Origin: an uncultured Rikenellaceae bacterium
GTDB lineage: Bacteria; Bacteroidota; Bacteroidia; Bacteroidales; Rikenellaceae
DNA length: 64,000 nt
NCBI GenBank assembly: GCA_946486375.1
Contig: CAMLTW010000002.1
Span: forward strand, 186,001 to 250,000
Reading direction: 5' to 3'
The notes under the pieces: generated by a model
Databases searched by the model: none
Told to the model about the DNA's origin: nothing
Seen by the model: the letters and a program-made list of their open reading frames with translations, nothing else
Shown here: positions 10,465 to 19,903 of the stretch, piece by piece
Layout: the number at the start of each line of letters is the position of its first letter
Position numbering within the stretch: position 1 is the first letter of the stretch
Program-made: the position numbers and the translations under genes

Positions 10465-10496
10465 AAAAAACGGCGCAGGAAAATGCCTGCGCCGTT
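10465..10496 (-). terminator. Intrinsic terminator after the beta-barrel gene
   Basis: Eleven-base perfect stem (AACGGCGCAGG at 10469-10479 with CCTGCGCCGTT at 10486-10496), six-base loop, and six Ts on the minus strand, 19 bases after the stop at 10515. Confidence 0.92.
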
Positions 10497-10514
10497 CGTG
10501 TCCTGTTCCGGGAA

Positions 10515-11327
10515 TCAGAACCGGAAGCCGACTCCGACTTGCAGAGCCGAATAGCGTACGGTGGGTTGAACGCCCGTTTCCGCTTTCACGTCGTATTCCG
10601 GCAGATTCGCTCCGGCGTCCGGGTCGAGTCGGTTGGCGAAATCGTTGATGGCGGTCGGATCGAGCTTCTTTTTCAGCGAATTGAGGAAGCTGAAATTGTA
10701 GCGGGCGTCGATGAACAGGCCGCAGTCGAAGGCATATTCCACGCCCAGCGAAGCGCCGACATCGAATTTCTTCAGATTGTCGTTCACGAGGTCTTTCGCC
10801 ACGTCCTTGAGGTCGTCGGCGGAAATACCCGTTTCGGCGAGGGATGCGTTCAGGGCGTCTTTCACGTGGTTGTTATAGCACACGCCGGTTCCCACCCGCA
10901 CGGAAACGTAAGGCCCCGCCAGAATGCTCAGTTTCTGCGAAGGATGGAAATGAATCAGGATCGGCAGGCGCAGGGTATGAGTGTTGATGGCAACGGACAT
11001 TTTGTCCAGGACGGTGTAATCCGGATCGGAAGGGTCGTTGCCGGTGTTGACCAGTCCCGTCAGGAAATCCCCGGAGGCGGCCAGCCGGGTTCCGCCGTAA
11101 CTGTACATGAGTTCCGTTTGCAGATCGAAATTTTTGTTGAGCACGAGGTTGCTGACGCCTCCCACGTAAAACCCGGCCTTGTTCCCCGGGTTGGCTTTGG
11201 CGCTCAGCCCTTCAGCGCTGATTTTGAGCGTGGAAACCTCCGCACCGGCTTTCACGCCCCACGAATGTTGCGCGCTCAGGGACGCCGTCGTTGCGGCGAA
11301 TGCCAGCAAAAGAAAAAGTTTTTTCAT
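10515..11327 (-). CDS. Outer-membrane beta-barrel protein
   Basis: A 270-residue protein with a signal peptide (MKKLFLLLAFAATTASLSAQ) and alternating hydrophobic strands (WGVKAGAEVSTLKIS, KAGFYVGGVSNLVLN, FDLQTELMYSYGG, LSILAGPYVSVRVGTG, GASLGVEYAFDCGLFIDARYNFSFLN). The C-terminal strand ends in Phe (YSALQVGVGFRF), as expected of a BAM substrate. This is the PorT-like/outer membrane protein beta-barrel family, common in Bacteroidetes; the function is not known. Single gene with its own terminator. Confidence 0.85.
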   Translation of the reverse strand: MKKLFLLLAFAATTASLSAQHSWGVKAGAEVSTLKISAEGLSAKANPGNKAGFYVGGVSNLVLNKNFDLQTELMYSYGGTRLAASGDFLTGLVNTGNDPSDPDYTVLDKMSVAINTHTLRLPILIHFHPSQKLSILAGPYVSVRVGTGVCYNNHVKDALNASLAETGISADDLKDVAKDLVNDNLKKFDVGASLGVEYAFDCGLFIDARYNFSFLNSLKKKLDPTAINDFANRLDPDAGANLPEYDVKAETGVQPTVRYSALQVGVGFRF

Positions 11328-11498
11328 GTTTAATAAGCTTAAGTTGAATAATTAAGGTTCGATCAAATGTTCCGGAAAATTCCGTTTGCATCTTGTCCTG
11401 AAACGAGTTGATCCGTCCGACTTTCCGGAGGCAACTCACGGTTTCCGGGCGTCCTTCTTTCGCTCCGGAGAGGGGAAGCGGTTGCGGTCTAAAGATGC

Positions 11499-12299
11499 TT
11501 ACCAGGCGATGTAGTCGGCATCTGTCCATGAAACAGAAATATATGAAGCTTCTTGTATCGAGATTTTACGGAATGTTGATTTTGATTTGCTATATTCTTT
11601 GTAGCTCAAACTCGGAAGTTTCAGATACTTGTTGAGTAAAGAGATCGGTTTACGGACAGGCTTATTATCCCTACCAATCGCAGACCATTTTCCATCCTTT
11701 TTGACCCAAAAATAGCTTCCTCTGACACTAATAATAGAATCGTAGATATAAGGAGCAATTTCGGTACGGTCTTCTCCTTTGCGAATGCCCCATTTGCCAT
11801 TCTTTTTGCAAAGGACTGCCGCATCTCCCCAAAGGACAGCTTCAGTCGGGCCAAACTCGAACCAATCTATCCCGGTCGGCAAATAAAAAAACATGATCCC
11901 CTCATCGGTTAGCGCCTCATTAAATATTCCGCCGCCAACGACATGATTATTATGCAGCAACTCATTATTTTTTGCAGAAATTAAAGACGTAAAACCTTTT
12001 CCTCCCAACAGCTGTTCTCCGCGATAATCCCATGCATACATTTTTCCGTTTTTTATACCGACAAACAGTTCGTCGATATGATACGGTGCTCCATAGGCGG
12101 AGAAAATGCTGTCATATTGGCAGGGTATATATTCCCGTCCATCTCCGGAGCTAACCATTCCCCATTGACGTTTGCCGTCGATTTTTTTGATGACAAACGT
12201 ACAATCTCCATCGGTCGGTCGGTATTCGGGCGGGTTGCATGAACTTATGGCCAAAGCCAAAATTCCCAGTAATACGGAGATCGAATTTTTTGTTTTCAT
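11499..12299 (-). CDS. WG-repeat-like lipoprotein
   Basis: A 266-residue protein with a lipoprotein signal (lipobox AISSC, Cys about 20). Segments such as KRQWGMVSSGDGREYIPCQYDSIF, KNGKMYAWDYRGEQLL, KNGKWGIRKGEDRTEIAPYIYDSI and KDGKWSAIGRDNKPV resemble WG repeats, in which a Trp-Gly pair is followed by a Y-D-x-I strand. Such repeats form a beta-structure of unknown role. The gene is visibly more A+T-rich than its neighbours and stands alone, which may mean recent acquisition. Likely anchored in the outer or inner membrane; the partner is unknown. Confidence 0.7.
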   Translation of the reverse strand: MKTKNSISVLLGILALAISSCNPPEYRPTDGDCTFVIKKIDGKRQWGMVSSGDGREYIPCQYDSIFSAYGAPYHIDELFVGIKNGKMYAWDYRGEQLLGGKGFTSLISAKNNELLHNNHVVGGGIFNEALTDEGIMFFYLPTGIDWFEFGPTEAVLWGDAAVLCKKNGKWGIRKGEDRTEIAPYIYDSIISVRGSYFWVKKDGKWSAIGRDNKPVRKPISLLNKYLKLPSLSYKEYSKSKSTFRKISIQEASYISVSWTDADYIAW

Positions 12300-12499
12300 A
12301 ATAGCTATGTGGTTAACGATGATTCAATGGGGTAAGCCGCCAAGTTCGATTTGTCGCCTTCTTGTCCGTTTTCAGAAACTAAAATAAAAATATCCGTAAA
12401 AACAAAAAAGTGGGCACTTTCCGATATCTCCCTTTCCGAAAATAATCCGTGTCGTCCGTTATTCCCTTCTTCGATGCCGTTTTGCCTCCCGTCGTGACA

Positions 12500-12541
12500 C
12501 AGGCCCTTTTCCCGGTTCGGTCGGAAAGGAAAAAGGGCCTG
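12500..12541 (-). terminator. Hairpin after gpmI, possible terminator
   Basis: A long stem (CAGGCCCTTTTCCC at 12500-12513 with GGAAAAAGGGCCTG at 12528-12541) lies 27 bases after the gpmI stop. There is no strong T-run on the minus strand, but the stem itself is strong. Confidence 0.5.
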
Positions 12542-12568
12542 CGAAGAAAGAGTCCGTTTCCCGGAGGA

Positions 12569-14095
12569 TCAGAGTTCCGCCAGCGGATGTCCCGTCATGG
12601 CGGTCGGCTGGGGAAGCCCCATCAGTTTCAGCACGGTCGGAGCCACGTCGGCCAGCACGCCGCTGTGCACCGCTTTCACGTTCAGGTTGTCCGACACCAC
12701 GATGATCGGCACCGGATTCAACGAGTGGGCCGTGTTGGGGGTGCCGTCCGGATTGACCGCATAGTCCGCGTTTCCGTGGTCGGCGATGACGATGACCGTA
12801 TAGCCGTTTGCCCGCGCCGTTTCCACCACGTCTTTCACGCAGGCGTCCACCGCTTCGACCGCTTTGGCGATGGCTTCGTAAATCCCCGTGTGCCCCACCA
12901 TGTCGCCGTTGGCGAAGTTCAACGCCACGAAATCGGCTTCGCCCTTTTTCAGTTCTTCCACGATGGCATCCCGTACCAGATAGGCGCTCATTTCCGGCTG
13001 CAGGTCATAGGTGGCCACTTTGGGCGAAGGGATCAGGATCCGCTTTTCCCCTTCGAAGGGTTCTTCCCGGCCTCCGTTGAAAAAGAAGGTGACATGGGCG
13101 TATTTTTCCGTTTCGGCGATCCGGATTTGTTTCCCTCCGTTGCGGGACACGATTTCGCCCAGCGTATCGGTCAGGTTCTCCTTGTCGTAAACGATGCGGA
13201 CGTTCCGGAACGAATCGTCGTACCGGGTCATGGTCAGGTAATGCAGCGGGAGGGTTTTCATGCCCTGTTCCGGCATGTCCTGCTGGGTCAGCACCGTGGT
13301 GATTTCCCGCAGCCGGTCGGTGCGGAAATTGAAACAGAAAACCACGTCGCCTTCCCGGATCGTGCCCACCGGATTCCCCGCTTCGTCCACCGCCACGATG
13401 GGTTTGATGAATTCATCCGTCACCCCTTCGGCGTAGGATTTCCGGATGGAAGCGAGCAGGTCGGCGCTCTTTTCCCCTTCCCCGCGGACATAAAGATCGT
13501 AGGCGACTTTGACCCGTTCCCATCGTTTGTCCCGGTCCATGCCGTAGTAGCGGCCGAGGATCGAAGCCACCCGCCCGTTGGATGTTTTCAGGTGATTCAG
13601 GAGATTTTCCACATAACCCAATCCGCTTTTGGGATCGGTGTCCCGTCCGTCGGTCAGGGCATGGATATACACCTTGTCCAGCCCATAATCCTTGGTGACG
13701 TCGCAGAGTTTATAGAGGTGCTTGTCCAGCGAGTGGACGCCGCCATTCGATACCAGTCCGATGAAATGCACCGCCTTGCCGTTCTTTTTGGCGTATTCGA
13801 ACGCTTCGGCGATGACCGGGTTTTTTGCGATCGAACCGTCCGCGCAGGCCTTGTTGATCTTCACCAGATCCTGATAGACCACGCGTCCCGCTCCGATGTT
13901 GAGGTGACCCACTTCGGAGTTTCCCATCTGTCCGTCCGGAAGCCCCACGTTTTCGCCGCAGGTGAGCAATTCGGCATTGGGCCGCGTTTCCATCAAACCG
14001 TCGATGTATCGGGGATGGGTGGAATGAATGACATCCGACCGGGTGCCGTCTCCTTTGCCCCAGCCGTCCAGAATCATTAACAGTACTTTATTCAT
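12569..14095 (-). CDS. gpmI: 2,3-bisphosphoglycerate-independent phosphoglycerate mutase
   Basis: Interconverts 3- and 2-phosphoglycerate in glycolysis through a phosphoserine and two Mn ions. The ATG at 14095 gives 508 residues, normal for the family. The N-terminal metal site is LMILDGWG, the catalytic serine is Ser60 in [15 protein letters not shown], and the C-terminal metal ligands are in DHGNAD and [12 protein letters not shown] three codons upstream is an alternative start. An exact -7 box (TATCTTTG, minus strand, 14129-14136) lies 34 bases before the ATG. Confidence 0.96.
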   Translation of the reverse strand: MNKVLLMILDGWGKGDGTRSDVIHSTHPRYIDGLMETRPNAELLTCGENVGLPDGQMGNSEVGHLNIGAGRVVYQDLVKINKACADGSIAKNPVIAEAFEYAKKNGKAVHFIGLVSNGGVHSLDKHLYKLCDVTKDYGLDKVYIHALTDGRDTDPKSGLGYVENLLNHLKTSNGRVASILGRYYGMDRDKRWERVKVAYDLYVRGEGEKSADLLASIRKSYAEGVTDEFIKPIVAVDEAGNPVGTIREGDVVFCFNFRTDRLREITTVLTQQDMPEQGMKTLPLHYLTMTRYDDSFRNVRIVYDKENLTDTLGEIVSRNGGKQIRIAETEKYAHVTFFFNGGREEPFEGEKRILIPSPKVATYDLQPEMSAYLVRDAIVEELKKGEADFVALNFANGDMVGHTGIYEAIAKAVEAVDACVKDVVETARANGYTVIVIADHGNADYAVNPDGTPNTAHSLNPVPIIVVSDNLNVKAVHSGVLADVAPTVLKLMGLPQPTAMTGHPLAEL

Positions 14096-14128
14096 GGTAT
14101 GCACGTTTTATTTTTTTCGATTTTGCCC

Positions 14129-14136
14129 CAAAGATA
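14129..14136 (-). promoter_or_regulatory. -7 promoter box for gpmI
   Basis: Minus strand TATCTTTG, exact TAnnTTTG match; no clear -33 box. Confidence 0.5.
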
Positions 14137-14192
14137 GTGAATTTACCATTTGCCGGTGACGGAAACGGGTTTTATTTCCCCTGGGAGGGGCG

Positions 14193-14885
14193 TCAGCCCA
14201 GCATCCATTCGATCACCGGTACCAGGACGGCGGTCATCAGCCCCATCACCCCGATGGCCAGGCCGCTGATCGCTCCTTCGACCGCGCCCAATTCCATGGC
14301 ACGGGCGGTGCCCAGTCCGTGAGCCGCCGAGCCGAGAGCCAGACCGCGGGCGATCCGGCTGGTGACGCCCAGCCTGTCGAGAATGAACGGGCCGACGATT
14401 CCCCCGAAGATGCCCACCACGATCACCGCCACCGCGGCGATGGACGGGATGCCGCCCGATTTTTCGGCGATGCTCATGGCGATGGGGGTGGTGACCGATT
14501 TGGGTTCGAGGGAAGCGATCAGGGCGGGTTCCGCCGAGAACCAGCGGGCGATCAGGACGACGCTCACGATGCCGACGGCACTCCCTGCAAAAACCGAGGT
14601 CAGGATGGAAACCGCGTTGGCCTTCAGCTGCGAAACCTGTTCGTAAAGCAGGTAACCCAGCGCCACGACCGTAGGGCCGAGCAGGAAGTCGATGATCCGG
14701 CTGCCGCGTTCAAAGGCGGTGTAGGGCATTCCGGTGCACCGGATGAAAAGCGCCAGCACGGGGATGGAAACCAGCACGGGGTGCAGCAGGGGAATCTTCG
14801 TCTTCCGGTAAAGCCAGAGAGAAAGCAGGTAGACTCCCGTGACGAGGGACAGAATGAATGCTTCGGAATCCAGCAGACTTATCAT
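14193..14885 (-). CDS. lrgB: LrgB/CidB family membrane protein
   Basis: A 230-residue integral membrane protein, almost entirely hydrophobic with about six or seven helices. The family signature region LIASLEPKSVTTPIAMSIAEKSGGIPSIAA and the GSAAHGLGTARAMELG segment are present. In other bacteria LrgB works with LrgA in control of murein hydrolase activity or in export of pyruvate/glycolate-type metabolites; which applies here is unknown. It starts 10 bases after the lrgA stop, so the two are translated from one transcript. Confidence 0.92.
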   Translation of the reverse strand: MISLLDSEAFILSLVTGVYLLSLWLYRKTKIPLLHPVLVSIPVLALFIRCTGMPYTAFERGSRIIDFLLGPTVVALGYLLYEQVSQLKANAVSILTSVFAGSAVGIVSVVLIARWFSAEPALIASLEPKSVTTPIAMSIAEKSGGIPSIAAVAVIVVGIFGGIVGPFILDRLGVTSRIARGLALGSAAHGLGTARAMELGAVEGAISGLAIGVMGLMTAVLVPVIEWMLG

Positions 14886-14895
14886 GGACGGCGTT

Positions 14896-15276
14896 TTAAG
14901 GTCGCTCCGGTTTTCGCTCCGGAAGCGGGCGGTTTCTGCGGCGTTCGAATTCCTGTTGGGTCAGCCCGACTACGGCGATCACCAGCACCGTGCTGACGGC
15001 ACAGGCGGTCAGAATCGCCTGCCACCGGGCGGAAAGGATGTCGAGCGCATCGACGATGCCTACGCCGGCGGGAATGAAAAAGAGCGCCATGTTGTTGCAG
15101 AGGAATTTCGCCACGGGCCGGATCGGGCCGGGCCGCACCCATTTCAGACAAAGGGCTGCGAACAAAAGCAGCATGCCGAGCACGCTTCCGGGAATGAAGC
15201 CTTGCAACAGCAGGGCAGCGCCTTCGCCGAGGGCGTAAAACAGCAAAATGATGAAAATGCCGGGTAATGCGTTCAT
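14896..15276 (-). CDS. lrgA: LrgA/CidA family holin-like protein
   Basis: A 126-residue membrane protein with about four helices. It shows the family motif IPGSVLGMLLLFAALCLKWV and the PAGVGIVDALDIL loop. It is proposed to form holin-like oligomers and acts with LrgB. The C-terminus is Arg/Pro-rich and probably cytoplasmic. A -7 box (TAATTTTG on the minus strand, 15326-15333) lies about 50 bases before the start. No LytSR-type regulator is adjacent. Confidence 0.9.
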   Translation of the reverse strand: MNALPGIFIILLFYALGEGAALLLQGFIPGSVLGMLLLFAALCLKWVRPGPIRPVAKFLCNNMALFFIPAGVGIVDALDILSARWQAILTACAVSTVLVIAVVGLTQQEFERRRNRPLPERKPERP

Positions 15277-15439
15277 AGTCCGATGCCGTTGTCCGAAGGT
15301 ATCCGCAAGCGAAAACTCCGGGCGGCAAAATTAACGAATTTCTCCGGAATGTATGGATGGCGTACGAATTTGCAATGCTTCCTCCGGCTCCTTGTCGGGA
15401 TAGGGATCGTCCGGAAAGCCGGCGTTCGAGAAATACGGC

Positions 15440-16618
15440 TTACAGCAACCTTCTCGAAACCGTCCGTTCCGTCAGCTTGAAATCTTCCCCGACTCCTTCC
15501 ACCAATACGGCCCCCGGACGTTTGCCCGGTTCGAACGAACCGAGTTCCCGTTCCAGCCCCAATGCTTTCGCTCCGTTCAGGGTGGCCCATCGAACCAGTT
15601 CGGGTACGGGAATGCCGAAACCGTCGGCCAGCGTTTTCATTTCCGCCACCATGGAAAGGGCCGTGTTGGACGACAGGGAGTCCGTGCCGAGCGTCAGATT
15701 GAGGGGATACTGCGTCAAAATGTCCAGATGGGGCAGTTTCCCTTCGATATACAGATTCGACTGCGGACACAACGCCCACGAAATTCCGCTTCCATAACGC
15801 TGCGACAGCGCTTCCACCTCTTTCTTTCCGGCGTTGCTGTTGTGTACGAGCAACAGCCGCCGGTCGTCCGGAATGTGATTCAGGATGCGCCCCAGCGAAC
15901 TGCCGTCCGCCAGGAAGTCGGCTTCGAGATGCCACCGGTGGAACAGTTCCGCGAATTTCCCGTCCCCGGCGAAAAGCAGGTCGTCGTCCGGGCTTTCCAT
16001 GAAATGGATGGAAACCGATTCGGTGCCGGGTATCGCCGCATAGTCCCGGAACAACCGGTCGGAAACGCTGTACGTGGCATGGAGGGTCACGTACGCTTCC
16101 AGTCCCATTTCATGCGCTTCCCGACGCAACGCCGTACCCTGAGCGATAGCCTCCGCCGGCGTCTGGTGCGTGAAAAGGTCGAATATTTCGATGAAGGTGA
16201 CGTATTTGACGGGGCTTTCCCGCTTGACGGAAAAGGAAACGTCCGTATTGGAAATATCCCCGACCGCCTGAATGCCGCTCTCCCACATGAGCCGGTCGGC
16301 GGCGGCGATGGCTTCCCGCTGTTCCGTCTCGGGAACGGTGAATTTTTCTTCCATCACCCGACGGACGAATCCGGGCAGCCCCGTTCCCTTGGGAACCACC
16401 CCCTTCATGTAGGAAAGTTCCAGGTGGCAATGGGTGTTGACGAATCCCGGCACCAGTATTCCGTCATGATACTCCGCATCCCCGTCGACCGAAGCGGACG
16501 GGGTTTCCGCATGCACTTCCAGCACGGTTCCCTTTTCGTTGAAAACCACCGTGCCGTTTTCCAGCGGTTCTCCGGTCACCGGAAAGACCCACCGGGCTTT
16601 TATTTCGCGTCGTTTCAT
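15440..16618 (-). CDS. Amidohydrolase (aminodeoxyfutalosine/cytosine deaminase-like)
   Basis: A 392-residue metal-dependent hydrolase of the amidohydrolase superfamily. The first metal site is VPGFVNTHCHLELSYMKG, further ligands are expected at VTLHATYSVS and SIHFMESPDD, and the last Asp is in LGTDSLSSNTALSM. The C-terminus returns to the small beta-sandwich (GSFEPGKRPGAVLVEG). The HCHLELS type is common in enzymes annotated as aminodeoxyfutalosine deaminase or chlorohydrolase/SAH deaminase; the substrate is not settled by sequence. It begins 11 bases after rsmG in the four-gene leftward operon with the glycosyltransferase and sigma factor. Confidence 0.83.
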   Translation of the reverse strand: MKRREIKARWVFPVTGEPLENGTVVFNEKGTVLEVHAETPSASVDGDAEYHDGILVPGFVNTHCHLELSYMKGVVPKGTGLPGFVRRVMEEKFTVPETEQREAIAAADRLMWESGIQAVGDISNTDVSFSVKRESPVKYVTFIEIFDLFTHQTPAEAIAQGTALRREAHEMGLEAYVTLHATYSVSDRLFRDYAAIPGTESVSIHFMESPDDDLLFAGDGKFAELFHRWHLEADFLADGSSLGRILNHIPDDRRLLLVHNSNAGKKEVEALSQRYGSGISWALCPQSNLYIEGKLPHLDILTQYPLNLTLGTDSLSSNTALSMVAEMKTLADGFGIPVPELVRWATLNGAKALGLERELGSFEPGKRPGAVLVEGVGEDFKLTERTVSRRLL

Positions 16619-16629
16619 TTCGTTTTTCG

Positions 16630-17268
16630 CTATCGTTGCATGTAGACGATCCGTTTGGTGTCGAAGTACTCCTCTTCGAAGTACTCCCGGATGTCATGAA
16701 TCACGTACGGCTTTCCCGTGGCGCGAAGTTCTTCCTGCAGGTCGCCCCCCTTCAGGCAGAGCATCCCGTTGGGCAGGGTGTTCCGTCCGCCGGGCACGAT
16801 TTTGTTCCACACCCATTTGATGAAAACCGGCATCTCGGTGACGGCCCGGCTCACCGCGAAATCGAATTTTTCCTGCAGTTCTTCCGCCCGTGTCTGAATT
16901 CCCCGCACATTGCCCAGCCCCAGCTTTTCCGCCACGTCGTTCACCACCCGGATCTTTTTGCCGATGGAGTCCGCCAGCGTAAAGTCGCATTTCGGAAAAA
17001 GAACGGCCAGCGGAATGCCGGGGAAACCGCCGCCGCATCCCACGTCCAGAATCCGGGTGCCCGGACGGAACCCCGCAACCCGGGCGATCGCCAGCGAATG
17101 CAGGATGTGGTGCAGGAAAAGTTCGTCGATGTCCTTGCGGGAAACCACGTTGATTTTCCGGTTCCAGTCCCGGTACAATTCTTCCATCCGCCGAAACTTT
17201 TCCTCCTGCTGCGGAGTGAGTTCCGGGAAATATTTCCGGATCAGTCCGATCCCTTCCGATGTCGTCAT
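16630..17268 (-). CDS. rsmG: 16S rRNA (guanine-527-N7) methyltransferase
   Basis: Methylates N7 of G527 in 16S rRNA with S-adenosylmethionine. At 212 residues it has the normal length. The SAM-binding loop RILDVGCGGGFPGIPLAVLFP and the N-terminal NVVSRKDIDELFLHHILHSL are diagnostic, and the SRAVTEMPVFIKWV segment is also conserved. Its start lies two bases after the sigma-factor stop, so it is translated within the same operon. Confidence 0.95.
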   Translation of the reverse strand: MTTSEGIGLIRKYFPELTPQQEEKFRRMEELYRDWNRKINVVSRKDIDELFLHHILHSLAIARVAGFRPGTRILDVGCGGGFPGIPLAVLFPKCDFTLADSIGKKIRVVNDVAEKLGLGNVRGIQTRAEELQEKFDFAVSRAVTEMPVFIKWVWNKIVPGGRNTLPNGMLCLKGGDLQEELRATGKPYVIHDIREYFEEEYFDTKRIVYMQR

Positions 17269-17270
17269 AC

Positions 17271-17858
17271 TTAAAAAATGTTGCCGCGTCCGTTCAGCAG
17301 TTCGCAGAGTTTTTCCCGTGCCCGGTGAATCTGCGTTTTGACCGTGCCGAGCGGCAGGTGGAGTTCTTCGGCGATTTCCTCGTAGGAATACTCCTTGACG
17401 AAACGCATCACGATCATTTCCCGGTAACGGGGGGCGAGCTTTTCGAGTACCGTATCAAATTCCTTGCTCGTTTGCGCGAGGATCATTTTTTCTTCGGGAG
17501 TGGGAGCGCTCGAAGCCGGGTTGATCTGCTGGAAGTCCCTCGTGTTGCGGTCGATGGAAAGGATGTTGTCGTTCCGGCGCCGCATGTAGTCGATGAACGT
17601 ATTGCGCGCAATGGTGTAGACCCATTGACTGAAGGTGAAAACGGGGTTGTAGCGGTGGAGGTTGACGTACACCTTGACGAAGGTTTCCTGCAGCATGTCG
17701 TTGGCATCGGGCAGGTTGTTCCCCGTCCGTTGCAGGTACATCTGCAGGATGCCGTTCTTGTAGCGCGTGAACAACCGCTCGAAAGCCTCCGGGTCGTTGT
17801 TCAGTGTTCGTTTGATGAGTTCCTGATCGGTTACGTTATAATCGTTCTCTAACTCCAT
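17271..17858 (-). CDS. RNA polymerase ECF-type sigma factor
   Basis: A 195-residue sigma-70 family protein. Region 2 (residues ~25-95: FERLFTRYKNGILQMYLQ ... DMLQETFVKVYVNLHRYNP ... QWVYTIARNTFIDYMRRR) and region 4 (YREMIVMRFVKEYSYEEIAEELHLPLGTVKTQIHRAREKL) are both clear. No anti-sigma factor is adjacent. Its start overlaps the end of the glycosyltransferase gene by 10 bases, which suggests coupled translation. It resembles the broadly conserved Bacteroidetes ECF factors of the SigW/RpoE type; targets are unknown. Confidence 0.92.
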   Translation of the reverse strand: MELENDYNVTDQELIKRTLNNDPEAFERLFTRYKNGILQMYLQRTGNNLPDANDMLQETFVKVYVNLHRYNPVFTFSQWVYTIARNTFIDYMRRRNDNILSIDRNTRDFQQINPASSAPTPEEKMILAQTSKEFDTVLEKLAPRYREMIVMRFVKEYSYEEIAEELHLPLGTVKTQIHRAREKLCELLNGRGNIF

Positions 17859-18988
17859 AGTCCTTTACTTGGACGCATACGTCGCGCTAAAGATAGTAAA
17901 GTTTCGGATAAAGGAGACAGAAAATCGTGCAAAATGAACGCTCCGAGCAAACCTTTTTCCCCCAGCCGGGTGCAAATCCGCGAGACGGTGAAAAAAACGG
18001 TCAGGTAACGTAACAGAATCAGTCCCGCCGCTCCCCACCAGACGTAGGGGATTTGCAGGGCGATGACGGCGATGGCGGAAGCGAAAAACAGGAACCGGCT
18101 GAACAGTTCCAGGAAAATGTACGTTTTGATGCCGAACGGATAGAACCGGAAGGCGTAGGAATAGTATTTCCGTTCGCTGTTCCAGGCTTTCCATCCCCCG
18201 GAGAAATGTTGTCTGACCGTGGCGTTGGGGTTGACGATGATCGCCGTATTGTGCCTGTCGGCCACTTTCTGCACGAACAGGTCGTCGTCTCCCGCGTTGA
18301 GACGCAGGTAATTGTAGCCCCGGTTTTTGAAATAGATTTCGGACGTGTACCCGATGTTGTTCAGGATGCCCCGGTAGGGGCGGCCCCGCATGGCGGAAGA
18401 AAGGTAGCGCACCGACATCATCAGCCGGCTGCACCGGATAAGCCTGCCCGTAAAGCCTTTGCGGGTTTCGAGGCCGCAGTAGCCCAGCACCACGTCCCCG
18501 TCGGTGAATCCTTTCGCCATCAGGGAGAGCCATTTGTCCGAAACCGGGAACGTGTCGGCTTCCGTGAAGAGGATGTTGGGATAGGTGCAGGCCTTGATGC
18601 CTACCGTCAGGATCAGTTTCCGGCGGTAGGGAAACTTGGGGTCGGGATTGATCCGCGTCGTTTTGATCCGGGGATCGTGCAACGGAAGGGCCGCCATCAT
18701 ATCGGCCGCTTCGGGCCCCGAACCGTTGTCCACCAGCACGATCTCGTATTCCCCGTAGTCCTGTTGCAGCAGTTTCGGAAGCGTTTCTTCGAGGAAAGCC
18801 AGGTCGTCCTCGATGATGACGACCACCGAAACGGGAGGAGCGGCCACCTTGCTGTTTATTTTCTGCCGGTAGACCGGAATCCGGGCGTAAGGGCCGAAAT
18901 AGTAATAAAGCTGGATCAGAAAAGCCACGGCCAGCGTTGCGGCCAGCGACAGTTGAAGGGGATCCAGACTGAGAATGAAACTTTCCAC
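17849..18988 (-). CDS. Membrane-bound family 2 glycosyltransferase
   Basis: With the GTG at 18988 the protein has 379 residues. One N-terminal transmembrane helix (LQLSLAATLAVAFLIQLYYYF) is followed by a GT-A domain (VSVVVIIEDDLAFLEETLPKLLQQDYGEYEIVLVDNGS), with ILFTEADTFPVSD as the DxD-like region. Several C-terminal helices follow (LFFASAIAVIALQIPYVWWGAAGLILL). It should transfer a sugar from a nucleotide donor to a surface or lipid acceptor. GTG is chosen because a longer TTG start at 19012 lies inside the -7 promoter box 19010-19017. It leads the operon that continues with the sigma factor, rsmG and the amidohydrolase. Confidence 0.85.
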   Translation of the reverse strand: MESFILSLDPLQLSLAATLAVAFLIQLYYYFGPYARIPVYRQKINSKVAAPPVSVVVIIEDDLAFLEETLPKLLQQDYGEYEIVLVDNGSGPEAADMMAALPLHDPRIKTTRINPDPKFPYRRKLILTVGIKACTYPNILFTEADTFPVSDKWLSLMAKGFTDGDVVLGYCGLETRKGFTGRLIRCSRLMMSVRYLSSAMRGRPYRGILNNIGYTSEIYFKNRGYNYLRLNAGDDDLFVQKVADRHNTAIIVNPNATVRQHFSGGWKAWNSERKYYSYAFRFYPFGIKTYIFLELFSRFLFFASAIAVIALQIPYVWWGAAGLILLRYLTVFFTVSRICTRLGEKGLLGAFILHDFLSPLSETLLSLARRMRPSKGLWS

Positions 18989-19009
18989 GCCGCAACCAAA
19001 TTTTAGACG

Positions 19010-19017
19010 CAAATTTA
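19010..19017 (-). promoter_or_regulatory. -7 promoter box for the glycosyltransferase operon
   Basis: Minus strand TAAATTTG, exact consensus, 22 bases before the GTG start. A partial -33 box (TTCG) lies at 19 bases spacing. Confidence 0.6.
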
Positions 19018-19074
19018 ATCCCTATTTCGGAGATATCGAAAAACGGGGTTTAAATAATTTCCGAAATCTTTTGC

Positions 19075-19082
19075 TACCTTTG
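19075..19082 (+). promoter_or_regulatory. -7 promoter box for thyA-folA
   Basis: TACCTTTG, exact consensus, 20 bases before the thyA ATG. The -33 region has only TTTA at a 22-base spacing. It is divergent from the glycosyltransferase promoter in the same 114-base gap. Confidence 0.6.
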
Positions 19083-19102
19083 AGCTTCGTAAAAGCGTTT
19101 TT

Positions 19103-19897
19103 ATGAAGCAATATCTGGATTTACTGCGCCATATCCGGGAACACGGAATCCGCAAGGACGACCGCACGGGGACGGGCACGCTCAGCGTGTTCGGCTACCA
19201 GATGCGCTTCGATCTGGAAGAAGGATTTCCCGTGCTGACCACCAAGAAGCTGCACCTGCGTTCCATCATCCACGAACTGCTTTGGTTTCTGCGGGGCGAC
19301 ACCAACATCGGTTATCTGCACGAGAACGGGGTGACGATCTGGGACGAGTGGGCCGATGCGGACGGAAACCTGGGACCTGTGTACGGTTACCAATGGCGCA
19401 GTTGGCCCGCTCCGGACGGACGGCATATCGACCAGATCGCCGGAGTGGTGGAGTCGATCCGGAAGAAACCCGATTCGCGGCGGCACATCGTCAGCGCATG
19501 GAATGTGGCGGACGTGGAAAATATGGCGCTACCTCCCTGCCATGCCCTGTTCCAGTTTTACGTGGGAGACGGAAAGCTCTCGTGCCAGCTGTATCAGCGC
19601 AGTGCGGACGTGTTTCTGGGCGTGCCGTTCAACATCGCCTCCTATGCCTTGCTGACCCTGATGATGGCGCAGGCGACCGGTTTGAAGCCGGGCGAGTTCG
19701 TCCATACGCTGGGCGATGCGCACATTTACCTGAACCACCTGGAGCAGGTCGATCTGCAGTTGACGCGCACGCCGCGTCCCCTGCCGGTCATGGAACTCGA
19801 TCCGGAGGTCGCCTCCGTTTTCGACTTCCGATACGAAGATTTCAAACTCACCGGATACGATCCGTATCCGTCCATCAAGGCGCCTATCGCCGTATAG
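19103..19897 (+). CDS. thyA: Thymidylate synthase
   Basis: Methylates dUMP to dTMP using methylene-tetrahydrofolate, producing dihydrofolate. At 264 residues it matches the E. coli-type enzyme. Arg21 in KDDRTGTGT, the catalytic Cys146 in [14 protein letters not shown], the dUMP-binding [17 protein letters not shown] and the C-terminal IKAPIAV are all present. Six bases before folA, so the enzyme that makes dihydrofolate and the one that recycles it are co-transcribed. Confidence 0.98.
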   Translation: MKQYLDLLRHIREHGIRKDDRTGTGTLSVFGYQMRFDLEEGFPVLTTKKLHLRSIIHELLWFLRGDTNIGYLHENGVTIWDEWADADGNLGPVYGYQWRSWPAPDGRHIDQIAGVVESIRKKPDSRRHIVSAWNVADVENMALPPCHALFQFYVGDGKLSCQLYQRSADVFLGVPFNIASYALLTLMMAQATGLKPGEFVHTLGDAHIYLNHLEQVDLQLTRTPRPLPVMELDPEVASVFDFRYEDFKLTGYDPYPSIKAPIAV

Positions 19898-19903
19898 CAT
19901 ATT

